A stretch of DNA of 64,000 nucleotides. Source: Pelagibacterium flavum. Lineage in GTDB: Bacteria; Pseudomonadota; Alphaproteobacteria; Rhizobiales; Devosiaceae. Position numbers and translations under genes: made by a program. The stretch spans positions 2,659,001 through 2,723,000 of the forward strand of contig NZ_CP107716.1 of the NCBI RefSeq assembly GCF_025854335.1, given 5' to 3'. Numbering within the stretch: the stretch's first letter is position 1; each line of letters starts with the position of its first letter. Under the pieces are notes generated by a model. That model worked only from the letters and a program-made list of their open reading frames with translations, ran no database searches and had not been told where the DNA came from. Positions 35,565 through 43,919 of the stretch are shown here, piece after piece.

Positions 35565-37414
35565 AAACCGTCGTCAAAAAGCACATCGAGCCGGCAAAAA
35601 CAGGCAGCGAGCCGCTCCTGGTTTCCGTTTTCACCGAGTCCCAGAAGATCGAATATGTGGTCGGCAGCGCAATATGGTTTGCGGCCCTCGTCTATTTCTG
35701 GTCATGGTGGCTGAAGCCCGAGCACCACATCAGCGTGACCGGCTCGATCCTGGTTACCGCGACGCTTGCCTGGGTAACGCTTCTACCAGCCTATTTTCTG
35801 GTGGTCTTTTATCGCGGCCGGAAGCCGAACGGCCCGTTGCGGCTCCCTGAGGGCAGCCGGATCGCTATGGTCGTCACCAAGGCTCCGGCCGAACCATTCC
35901 CTGTGGTAGCCGAGACCCTCAAGGCGATGCTCGCCCAGGATCTGCCGCACGACACATGGCTGGCGGATGAAGATCCCTCCCCCGAGACGCTCGCCTGGTG
36001 CCGCGCGCATGGCGTATTCGTGAGCACCCGCAAGGGACGCGCCGATTACCATCGCACCACCTGGCCGCGGCGCACGCGCTGCAAGGAGGGCAATCTCGCC
36101 TTCTTTTACGATCATTACGGCTACGAGCGCTACGACTTCGTTGCGCAGCTCGACGCCGACCATGTTCCAGAACCCGGCTATCTCTTCGAAATGCTGCGGC
36201 CCTTTGCCGACCCCGCCATAGGCTATGTCTCGGCGCCCAGCATATGCGACCGCAATGCACATGAAAGCTGGTCGGCGCGCGGCAGGCTCTATGCGGAAGC
36301 AAGCATGCATGGCTCGCTCCAGGCCGGGTACAATGGCGGGCTCGCACCACTGTGTATCGGCTCACACTATGCCGTGCGCACCGAGGCGCTGAAGCAGATC
36401 GGCGGGCTGGGCCCCGAGCTTGCCGAAGATCATTCGACGACCCTGATGATGAACGCCCATGGCTGGCGCGGTGTGCACGCGCTGGACGCGATCGCCCATG
36501 GCGACGGGCCGCGCACCTTTGCCGACCTCGTGACCCAGGAATTCCAATGGTCGCGCAGCCTTGTCACGCTGTTGCTGCAGTATTCGCCTTCGCTGATCGG
36601 CAAGCTGCCGCCGCGCCTGAAGTTTCAGTTCCTGTTTTCACAGCTCTGGTATCCGCTGTTCGCTCTTTTTGCGGCGCTGATGTTCGCGATGCCGATCATC
36701 GCTCTGCTGCGCGGCGAAAATTTTGTCGCTGTCACTTATCCCGTTTTCCTCGCCCATTCCGCGCCTTTGTCCATCATCCTGATTGTGCTGGCCTATCGCT
36801 GGCGCGCCGGCGGCACCTTCCGCCCGGTTGACGCCAAGGTGCTGAGCTGGGAGGCAGCTCTGTTTCTGCTGGCACGGTGGCCCTGGGCGCTTGCGGGTTG
36901 CGCGGCTGCCGTCCGCGACTGGCTCACGGGGTCTTTCGTCGATTTCCGCGTCACGCCCAAAGGAACCTCCGAGGTCGATGCCCTGCCTATGCGCGTACTG
37001 GCGCCCTATGGCGTGCTCTCACTGGCCTCGATATTGCCCGTTCTGGCTGTGGCGGATGCCGGTGAAACGCGCGGCTTTTATCTTTTTGCCATCATAAACG
37101 CCACGCTCTACGCGGTCCTCCTGCTTGTGATCGTCGCCCAGCACGCTCGCGAAAATCTGGTCCGCGTGTGGGGCCGCCTCTATCGGCCCACCTTAACGGC
37201 AACCCTTTTGGCGCTCGTGGTACTGCCGGGCTTCGCCACCGTCGAGCGCGGAAAAGACGGGCTCGAGGCGCTCTCCTGGGGCGCGGGAAATTTCCGCATG
37301 TTCGAAGAAAGCTATTCGGTCGCCGGCGCCGGTATGGGCAGCCCGGGGCTCGTCAGAACCACCTTCAACCCGAGCTGGCGGCCAGACAATCCGTCGCACA
37401 ATGGCTTGCAATAA
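35561..37414 (+). CDS. Membrane glycosyltransferase family 2 polysaccharide synthase (BcsA-like)
   Basis: A 617-residue processive GT2. Two N-terminal membrane helices (about 35-50 and 60-85) precede the catalytic domain with L-D-A-D-H-V-P-E-P-G-Y (DxD, about 198-208) and L-A-E-D-H-S-T (ED motif). It has Q-E-F-Q-W in place of the usual Q-x-x-R-W, then several C-terminal membrane helices. The F-R-V-T-P-K-G segment is typical of cellulose-synthase-like enzymes, but no PilZ domain follows. It would polymerise and extrude a polysaccharide through the inner membrane using the UDP-sugars made by its neighbours. Confidence 0.85.
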   Translation: MKTVVKKHIEPAKTGSEPLLVSVFTESQKIEYVVGSAIWFAALVYFWSWWLKPEHHISVTGSILVTATLAWVTLLPAYFLVVFYRGRKPNGPLRLPEGSRIAMVVTKAPAEPFPVVAETLKAMLAQDLPHDTWLADEDPSPETLAWCRAHGVFVSTRKGRADYHRTTWPRRTRCKEGNLAFFYDHYGYERYDFVAQLDADHVPEPGYLFEMLRPFADPAIGYVSAPSICDRNAHESWSARGRLYAEASMHGSLQAGYNGGLAPLCIGSHYAVRTEALKQIGGLGPELAEDHSTTLMMNAHGWRGVHALDAIAHGDGPRTFADLVTQEFQWSRSLVTLLLQYSPSLIGKLPPRLKFQFLFSQLWYPLFALFAALMFAMPIIALLRGENFVAVTYPVFLAHSAPLSIILIVLAYRWRAGGTFRPVDAKVLSWEAALFLLARWPWALAGCAAAVRDWLTGSFVDFRVTPKGTSEVDALPMRVLAPYGVLSLASILPVLAVADAGETRGFYLFAIINATLYAVLLLVIVAQHARENLVRVWGRLYRPTLTATLLALVVLPGFATVERGKDGLEALSWGAGNFRMFEESYSVAGAGMGSPGLVRTTFNPSWRPDNPSHNGLQ

Positions 37415-37440
37415 CGAAAGGGCGCTTTGCGTACAAACCC

Positions 37441-38901
37441 ATGAAAATAGCAGTTATCGGAACCGGATATGTCGGCCTTGTCAGCGGCTGCTGCTTTGCC
37501 GAATGGGGACATGAGGTGGTCTGCGTCGACAAGAATGCAGAAAAGATTTCGGGTCTGCGACAAGGCAGACTGCCCATCTATGAGCCGGGTCTGGACGAGC
37601 TGCTGGAGCGGAACGCCGCCGCCGGCCGGCTGTCCTTTACCTGCGACGTCGCCGAAGCGGTGAAGGACGCCGCGGCCGTGTTCATTGCGGTGGGCACGCC
37701 CCCGCGACCCGGTCACGGGGACGCAGATCTTTCCTTCGTCTATATGGCGGCCAAGGAAATCGCGCCGCTCCTTGCGGACAATGCTGTGGTCGTCGTGAAA
37801 TCCACTGTCCCTGTCGGGACCGGCGATGCCGTCGAGAAAATCATCGTTACAGAGCGGGGTCGCGGCACCTTCTCAGTGGCATCCAATCCGGAATTTCTCA
37901 GGGAAGGCGTCGCCATTCGCGACTTCCTCGAACCCGACCGTGTCGTCATCGGGGTTGTTGACGAGCGTGCCCGCGAGGTTCTCACGACAATCTACGGCGA
38001 GCCGCTGGCAAAGACCAATTCGCCTATTGTCGTAACAGAGCGGCGCACGTCCGAACTCATCAAGTATGCCGCCAATGCTTTCCTGGCAACCAAGATCACC
38101 TTCATCAACGAGTTGGCGGATCTTTGCGAGCAGGTCGGCTCTGACGTGGAAGAGCTTGCGTTGGGCGTGGGGCTCGACAAGCGTATCGGTGCGAGCTTTC
38201 TCAATGCCGGTCCGGGTTACGGCGGCTCCTGCTTTCCCAAGGATACGCTGGCACTCTTGAGGACCGCACAGGATCACGGGGTGGCACTGCGCATCGTCGA
38301 GGAAGCGGTAAGTGTCAACGATGCACGCAAGCGCAAGATGGCGCTCAAGGTAATGGATGCCGTTGGCGGTGACATCGACGGACTCACCGTCGCCGTCTTT
38401 GGCCTGACCTTCAAGCCGGACACCGACGATATGCGCGAAGCCCCCTCGGTGCCGCTGATCGAAACGTTGCAGCGCTTCGGCGCCGTCATGCGCGCCCATG
38501 ATCCGATCGGCATGAAGAATGCCGCGCAGATGCTGGAAAATGTGGAATTTTTTGAAGATCCCTATGAGTGCGCGCGCGACGCCGATGCCATTGTCATCGT
38601 TACAGAGTGGGACAGCATCCAGCGCCTCGATCTTGTGCGCCTGCGCCGGATGATGCGCTCCCCCAACCTGGTCGATCTGCGCGGCGTGTTCAAAGCCGGC
38701 CGAGCGGAAGCCGCGGGTTTCCACTTCAGCGCTGTCGGCCGTCCCACAACGCGTCCAGCCGAACCCGTACCGAACCTTTCGGGCACCAGATTCCATCCGC
38801 CCAGAGCGGGAGCGGCAAGCGGGGAGCTCGTTCTTGGGGAGCGACATGATCGCCGGGCAAACCATCACCAACGTCGAGAGACAAATGGAGAATTGATATG
38901 A
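37441..38901 (+). CDS. ugd: UDP-glucose 6-dehydrogenase
   Basis: A 486-residue enzyme with G-T-G-Y-V-G-L-V-S-G, the E-P-G-L motif, P-E-F-L-R-E-G and the catalytic cysteine in G-Y-G-G-S-C-F-P-K-D. It oxidises UDP-glucose to UDP-glucuronate. The ATG at 37441 is at the conserved N-terminus. The normal family length is about 440, and the last 45-50 residues (from about T-T-R-P-A-E-P-V-P) are polar, arginine-rich and look like an added tail. The stop overlaps the glycanase start. It supplies precursor to the UXS and perhaps directly to the synthase. Confidence 0.92.
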   Translation: MKIAVIGTGYVGLVSGCCFAEWGHEVVCVDKNAEKISGLRQGRLPIYEPGLDELLERNAAAGRLSFTCDVAEAVKDAAAVFIAVGTPPRPGHGDADLSFVYMAAKEIAPLLADNAVVVVKSTVPVGTGDAVEKIIVTERGRGTFSVASNPEFLREGVAIRDFLEPDRVVIGVVDERAREVLTTIYGEPLAKTNSPIVVTERRTSELIKYAANAFLATKITFINELADLCEQVGSDVEELALGVGLDKRIGASFLNAGPGYGGSCFPKDTLALLRTAQDHGVALRIVEEAVSVNDARKRKMALKVMDAVGGDIDGLTVAVFGLTFKPDTDDMREAPSVPLIETLQRFGAVMRAHDPIGMKNAAQMLENVEFFEDPYECARDADAIVIVTEWDSIQRLDLVRLRRMMRSPNLVDLRGVFKAGRAEAAGFHFSAVGRPTTRPAEPVPNLSGTRFHPPRAGAASGELVLGERHDRRANHHQRRETNGELI

Positions 38902-39851
38902 ACAGGAAAACCAAATCCGCAGCCCTGGTGACTGCGATCACACTGGCGTCGGGAGCCGTGCTTGCGGATAACCTTCCCCGCGGCATTCCCGATCCAAGCT
39001 CGACCACGGCCGGCACCCTGTCCGACAAGCGGCCGGACATGGCTCCGCCTTCGATCATCTTCGGGGCCTACGATCCTCATGGGGATTTTGGCGACGATCC
39101 CAATTCGTCCATCGAGCATCTCTTCCTGCCTTGGGAGGACGTGGATCTTTCCACGCTTTCCCTGGCCGACGACTATGCTCTGCAGCGTGGCCGCTCGCTG
39201 CTCATCAGCGTGGAACCGTGGTCGTGGGACCGCGACTGGCGCGTATCCTCCCAAGAACTCCTTAACGGCATCCTGAGTGGCAGCTACGATGCCAACGTGG
39301 CGGCGGTGTGCTCAGAGGTGGCCGGGCTCACCAGTCCTGTTACCATCCGGTTCGCACAGGAAATGGACGAGGAGGACAACCAGTTCTCCTGGGCGCAGTG
39401 GTCCGGCCCCGAATACATCGAGGTTTATCGACGCTTCGTAACCGAGTGCCGCAACTACCTGCCGAACGCCCAGTTCATGTGGTCGCCGAAGGGCAATGCG
39501 AACCTGCAGGACTATTATCCCGGTGATGATGTCGTGGATGTCATCGGCCTGTCGGTCTTCGGCTATCAGCCATATGATCAGGCGATAGCCGGGAGCGACC
39601 AGACTTTTGCCGAGCGTCTGATGCCCGGCTACACGCTGGTCGACGACTACGGGAAACCGATCATGGTCGCAGAGCTCGGCTATGAAGGTGACCAGACCTA
39701 TGTCCGTCAATGGGCGCAGTCCGTAACCAGGCGTCACGCAGAGTTCCCTGACCTCACAGCCGTTGTCTATTTCAATGATGGCGAGGTCTATCCGTGGCCG
39801 GACAATTTCGGATTTCCCAACTGGCGCGTTGTCCAGGAAACGACGAACTGA
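38898..39851 (+). CDS. Secreted glycoside hydrolase, GH26-like
   Basis: A 317-residue protein with an N-terminal signal peptide (MNRKTKSAALVTAITLASGA, cleavage near L-A-D). The region R-F-A-Q-E-M-D-E-E carries a likely acid/base glutamate and V-A-E-L-G-Y-E-G a likely nucleophile, in the order of GH26 (clan A) enzymes. GH26 members cut mannans, xylans and related beta-glycans. Encoded last in the polysaccharide operon with ATGA overlap and GGAGAA upstream, it probably trims or releases the polymer made by the synthase. The specificity is not readable. Confidence 0.78.
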   Translation: MNRKTKSAALVTAITLASGAVLADNLPRGIPDPSSTTAGTLSDKRPDMAPPSIIFGAYDPHGDFGDDPNSSIEHLFLPWEDVDLSTLSLADDYALQRGRSLLISVEPWSWDRDWRVSSQELLNGILSGSYDANVAAVCSEVAGLTSPVTIRFAQEMDEEDNQFSWAQWSGPEYIEVYRRFVTECRNYLPNAQFMWSPKGNANLQDYYPGDDVVDVIGLSVFGYQPYDQAIAGSDQTFAERLMPGYTLVDDYGKPIMVAELGYEGDQTYVRQWAQSVTRRHAEFPDLTAVVYFNDGEVYPWPDNFGFPNWRVVQETTN

Positions 39852-39954
39852 CGGGCAAAGTAGCGCGTGGCGGCCATGTCACCACGCGCACACCATCAAT
39901 CGCGGAAAGACCTGACGACGGGAACGACGCTTCGCAGCGCCCTTTTTTATCGCT

Positions 39955-40224
39955 TTATCGCCGGGCAGAGCGCTCGAAACACGTGGATGTCCGTCCAAAG
40001 CCGCTCGGCGAGCAGATATAGTCCGCCTTGCCGAGGTACTGACTGCTTGCCACCGTTACCACGGGCTTCTCGACTGTCGCCGGGTCCATATATGCACTGA
40101 CGGCATTGAGCGATGAAACCGTCGCGTTGCTGCCCGTCTGGAAGCACCCCGCTATTGGGACGAGCAGGAAAGCCGCCCCGGCAATAGCGAGTATGCGCTG
40201 GGAAATGGCAGTGAAACTCTGCAT
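39955..40224 (-). CDS. Small lipoprotein of unknown function
   Basis: An 89-residue protein, MQSFTAISQRILAIAGAAFL followed by a lipobox-like V-P-I-A-G-C. Lipid attachment at Cys near residue 27 is expected. The mature part ends with Y-I-C-S-P-S-G-F-G-R-T-S-T-C, whose two cysteines may pair. Similar short proteins with a C-S-P-S-G-F-G tail occur in Rhizobiales, but no function is known to me. It is convergent with the glycanase gene. Confidence 0.65.
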   Translation of the reverse strand: MQSFTAISQRILAIAGAAFLLVPIAGCFQTGSNATVSSLNAVSAYMDPATVEKPVVTVASSQYLGKADYICSPSGFGRTSTCFERSARR

Positions 40225-40504
40225 TGCGTGTTCCATCAAAAATCCGTGCCCTCTTTCGACGCCATCCCGAATCGTTACCCCCTAGCCGTTAACTTGCGGT
40301 GTAAGAAACCGTCGAAAATGCGGCATTTCCTCCGAAAGGAGTCGTTAACCACATCAACACCGGTCGTCCCCCGACGCCTGCACGGCTCGTTTGCCTGACC
40401 ATCGGGCATCGTGCTATGCTCATCGAGCTGCTGGTTTCAGCGTGTTGTGAGTAATCCAGCCTTTTCGACAGGCCGCTTTACTCTGCGGCAGTGGGAGAGG
40501 CGGA

Positions 40505-42226
40505 ATGTCATCGCGTTCGTTGAGTGAATCCCGGCTCAAAGACCTTCTAGCGAATACACTTGACATTGCTTCGCTCTACGATCGACGTCTTCGGCTCACC
40601 CATTTCGGGGCCCAATTCAAGAAACAATATGGTGGCGTTGCTGAAATCGGCTCACCGATCTGGGATATCTACCCGATCTTTCGAGATCCGGTATTGCTCC
40701 AGGAGCTTGAGCGGATAAGCGGAGGCGGAGCGGCAATTGAATTGACGTTGCCGCCGTCTTCAACCTCTTCGGCAAGTTCGGCGAGAATATTTGCTGCGGC
40801 CGACGGGATTGGCGTAATTGAAGTTGCGGAGTCGGTGGCACTTGGCTCGATGGACGCCAAAACGGATGTGGACCATCATACACTCCTCCATCAGGCCACC
40901 CACGACATACTGACCGGGCTGCAGAACCGTCGGCAGTTTGGCGACCGGTTGCAGGCGGCCCTTTCCGATGCCCGCGGCAGCGACGACAAGGTGGCCCTGC
41001 TGCAGATCGACCTTGATGGCTTCAAGGCCGTCAACGACACGCTTGGTCACGACGTCGGCGACGCCCTGCTCCAGCTTGTGGCAAACCGCATTCAGATTGC
41101 ACTGGGCGATGGAGAGACCGCCTTTAGAAATGCGGGCGACGAGTTCACGGTCATTCAGACTGGGCGAGAGCAGCCAGCCGCCGCCGATCGTCTTGCAAAG
41201 GCAATCCTCGATCTTGTGAAGGCCAGGTATATCATCAGCGATGTTCCGGTCTTCGTTGGCGCGAGTATTGGAATATCAGTGGCACCCGATCACGGCGCCA
41301 GCACGGACGAGATGATAAAGGCCGCCGACGTCGCCCTCTACGCCGCCAAAAAAGACGGAAGAGGCTGCTCGCGGGTTTACGACCGATCGATGATGCTCCT
41401 GCTCGAGGAACGCGAAAATCTCCGGCGCGACCTCGCAATGGCCCTCCAGAGAGGGCAATTCCATCTCCAGTATCAGCCTATCGTACACCCATCGCTTGCG
41501 TTGACCGGGTTTGAAGCGTTGCTGAGCTGGCGGCATCCCAAACTCGGTCTCATTCCGCCCCGCGTGTTTATTCCCGTCGCAGAGGCTGACGGCCACATGG
41601 ATCAGATCGGGAAATGGGTCCTTGAAGAAGCCTGCAAACAAGCGCTGACCTGGCCCCCGAACCTCTCGGTGGCCGTCAATCTGTCACCGGCGCAGTTTCT
41701 CAGCGGCACCATCACTGACACGGTTGCGCAAATACTGGACAGAACCGGCATTCAGGCCGAACGGTTGGACCTCGAGATAACCGAGACGATCCTGCTCGAA
41801 ACAACAGTCGACAACATCGATACACTTAACACCCTGAACGTATTGGGCGTGAAAGTATCACTCGACGATTTCGGAACGTACTATTCTTCTTTGAGTTATC
41901 TGAAGACATTCCCTTTCGATATCATGAAAATAGACAAGTATTTCATAGAGGATGTCGAGACCAGCTCAAAATCCAAGGCGATCGTTCGCAACATTATCAA
42001 TCTGGCGCATAGCCTGGGGATAAGCGTAACAGCCGAAGGCGTGGAAACCGCGGGGCAAGCCGAGTGGTTGCGGGAACAAGGGTGCGATCGTCTTCAGGGC
42101 TACTTTATCGCAAGACCAATGGCACCAAGGGCTGCGCACGCCTTTATTGAGCGCGCTACGAGGAACCGCACTTCCAATACAGAAGAAGTCAATCTGGACG
42201 TCCGGACACAAGGGGCGCAAATGTGA
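40505..42226 (+). CDS. Diguanylate cyclase/phosphodiesterase-like protein (GGDEF-EAL)
   Basis: A 573-residue cytoplasmic protein with a PAS-like N-terminus (about 1-115), a GGDEF domain (about 130-295) and an EAL domain (about 305-560). The GGDEF signature reads A-G-D-E-F (210-214), with Ala for the first Gly, and the RxxD inhibitory site upstream is absent. The EAL part keeps E-A-L (337-339), D-D-F-G-T (454-458) and E-G-V-E, but Y replaces G after D-D-F-G-T. It may therefore be mainly a c-di-GMP phosphodiesterase or sensor. The start follows GGGAGAGGCGG. It heads the six-gene signalling operon. Confidence 0.9.
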   Translation: MSSRSLSESRLKDLLANTLDIASLYDRRLRLTHFGAQFKKQYGGVAEIGSPIWDIYPIFRDPVLLQELERISGGGAAIELTLPPSSTSSASSARIFAAADGIGVIEVAESVALGSMDAKTDVDHHTLLHQATHDILTGLQNRRQFGDRLQAALSDARGSDDKVALLQIDLDGFKAVNDTLGHDVGDALLQLVANRIQIALGDGETAFRNAGDEFTVIQTGREQPAAADRLAKAILDLVKARYIISDVPVFVGASIGISVAPDHGASTDEMIKAADVALYAAKKDGRGCSRVYDRSMMLLLEERENLRRDLAMALQRGQFHLQYQPIVHPSLALTGFEALLSWRHPKLGLIPPRVFIPVAEADGHMDQIGKWVLEEACKQALTWPPNLSVAVNLSPAQFLSGTITDTVAQILDRTGIQAERLDLEITETILLETTVDNIDTLNTLNVLGVKVSLDDFGTYYSSLSYLKTFPFDIMKIDKYFIEDVETSSKSKAIVRNIINLAHSLGISVTAEGVETAGQAEWLREQGCDRLQGYFIARPMAPRAAHAFIERATRNRTSNTEEVNLDVRTQGAQM

Positions 42227-42744
42227 TGCAGGGCGAAAGCGGCAAGCCACATTTACCGGATGCCTACGAACCCATGGTCGAGATCGCGCTGCCCCGAGGC
42301 GATTTCTATTCGTTCTGGCAGAACTGCGATCTCATATCAACGTACCTCGCACGGATGATCAGCCACAATCGGTCGGATCTGGTTCGTTACACCAATCTGT
42401 TCTCATCGGCCGTCAATGAGCTTTTGGAGATGGTGTTTCGTACGCATCAATCTGAAGGAAAGTTCACCTGCCGTGTATCCCGGCGGGGCGACCTTGAGAG
42501 AGTTTACATAGAATTTCCGTGCTCGCATGGAGAGCGCCTCTACTACGAAGAAGCCTTAAGTCAGGCAACGGAAAGCAGCAGGCTCGAGCGATACCTGGCT
42601 TCTATGTCCGGCAAGGAGGGACCTGGCGGAGAAACCGCGCTGCTCGAACTTGCCCTTGACTATGGCGCCACCCTCCAGCTCGAGCATCCGGACGACAATA
42701 CGCTGGCGATCATTGTGGATCTTCCCCTGGAGACCTTGCCATGA
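42226..42744 (+). CDS. Degenerate HATPase-like protein of the slr1658/SiaB type
   Basis: A 172-residue soluble protein. The segment L-F-S-S-A-V-N-E-L-L-E-M-V-F (about 58-71) looks like the N-box of GHKL kinases related to slr1658/SiaB, but the second Asn expected in N-E-L-x-E-N is Met. The glycine-rich lid (G-x-G-L) is replaced by E-T-A-L-L-E-L-A. The C-terminal L-A-L-D-Y-G-A-T-L aligns in place with the D-Y-G segment of the second HATPase protein in the operon. It may bind a partner without kinase activity. The start overlaps the upstream stop (TGATG). The family call is inference from motifs and context. Confidence 0.6.
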   Translation: MQGESGKPHLPDAYEPMVEIALPRGDFYSFWQNCDLISTYLARMISHNRSDLVRYTNLFSSAVNELLEMVFRTHQSEGKFTCRVSRRGDLERVYIEFPCSHGERLYYEEALSQATESSRLERYLASMSGKEGPGGETALLELALDYGATLQLEHPDDNTLAIIVDLPLETLP

Positions 42745-43919
42745 ACCGCCACGACGCTTCGACGCGTTATGGAACGCAGTACGATCCCAACAATCAGCAG
42801 TTCCTGATCTCGGGCGTGATGCGACCGCAGATTGCCGACGAACTCGCTCCCAGCCTCGCTCTGCTCAATGAAGCAATTGAGCATGTTCGCGGGGTTCTCT
42901 ATCTCGATGTCAAACGCCTCGTGCAGATGAACAACACTGCCTTTCATGCCTTTGCGCGCGTGATCCTCGAGGCCTGCCGTTCGCGACCCGACCTGCGGTT
43001 TGTGATTGTTACCTCAAGCGTTGTCGGCTGGACGACGCGGAAGTTCGGCCATCTGGCCCGTATTGAACCCAGCGTCGACGTCCAGGAATACGACAGTGAT
43101 TTCTATCCGGGGCAAGGCTTTCTGGAAGGCGGCGGGTTCATTCCCATCCTGCGCACGCAAACGAAGCTGACCTGGCATCATGAGCGGACGATCCTGCCAA
43201 GGCACGGGATGGCGCATGGCATCGCCATAGCAGATATCTGTTGTGGCATCGGCGATTTCGCCGTGCTCGTTCAAAAGGAATTCAAGCCGTCACGGATTGT
43301 CGCGCTCGATCACTCTCGGCCAAGTCTCGCCTACGCGCGCAAAGTGGCCGCCGAATTTGACATTCGCGGGATTGAGTACACCTACGGCGATGCTTCAGAA
43401 ATGCTGCTCGAGGCGGATCAGTTCGATCTCGTTACCTGCCGCCACTCTCTTCAGATATTCAATCGGCCGGAGCTCATACTCAAAGAGCTCTATCGCATCT
43501 GCAAACCCGGTGGACGGGTCTATGTCACCAACGAAAAAAACTCGCACTGCCTCGGCGAGCCGCGTGCCGAAAGCATTCAGTGGACCTACAACGAGGTTGC
43601 GAGACTTTTCAGCTTTTTCGACATGGATGTGGAGCTCGGCCCCAAGAGCCGACGGTATCTGATCGACGCGGGCTTCGACGACGTTCGCGTCGAATCGTTC
43701 ATGGTTACCAACCTCGATGGGGACCCGCAGGCATTCGCCGACATCATCGCCGCCTGGGAGGAGGTCTATGCGGGGGAGATGGCCGAAAAGCGCGGCGACT
43801 CCGCAGAATTTATCGAACGCTTTCGTCAGGGTTTCCAGGACCACATCTTCGCAGCACTCCATCCCAAGGGTTACGCCGGCTGGCCCATCTGGGTGGCATC
43901 GGGGCAAAAACCGCAATGA
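42741..43919 (+). CDS. Fusion of slr1659/STAS-like domain and SAM-dependent methyltransferase
   Basis: A 392-residue protein. Residues about 10-150 look like an anti-sigma-antagonist/STAS-type domain (G-V-L-Y-L-D-V-K-R-L-V-Q-M-N-N-T-A-F), where the usual phospho-acceptor S-S-G is N-N-T (64-66). Residues 160-390 form a class I methyltransferase with motif I A-D-I-C-C-G-I-G-D-F (164-173), an acidic end of beta-2 (L-D-H-S), G-D-A-S and F-D-L-V-T-C-R-H-S-L. The methyl acceptor is unknown. Four-base overlaps join it to both neighbours. A partner-switch input controlling a methyltransferase is the natural reading. Confidence 0.7.
   Translation: MNRHDASTRYGTQYDPNNQQFLISGVMRPQIADELAPSLALLNEAIEHVRGVLYLDVKRLVQMNNTAFHAFARVILEACRSRPDLRFVIVTSSVVGWTTRKFGHLARIEPSVDVQEYDSDFYPGQGFLEGGGFIPILRTQTKLTWHHERTILPRHGMAHGIAIADICCGIGDFAVLVQKEFKPSRIVALDHSRPSLAYARKVAAEFDIRGIEYTYGDASEMLLEADQFDLVTCRHSLQIFNRPELILKELYRICKPGGRVYVTNEKNSHCLGEPRAESIQWTYNEVARLFSFFDMDVELGPKSRRYLIDAGFDDVRVESFMVTNLDGDPQAFADIIAAWEEVYAGEMAEKRGDSAEFIERFRQGFQDHIFAALHPKGYAGWPIWVASGQKPQ

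Noticed and set aside
43580..43915. N-terminal extension of the SpoIIE protein (112 more codons)
   Set aside because: It overlaps the methyltransferase gene in another frame and is arginine-rich shadow sequence. ATG 43916 gives a normal membrane-anchored start.
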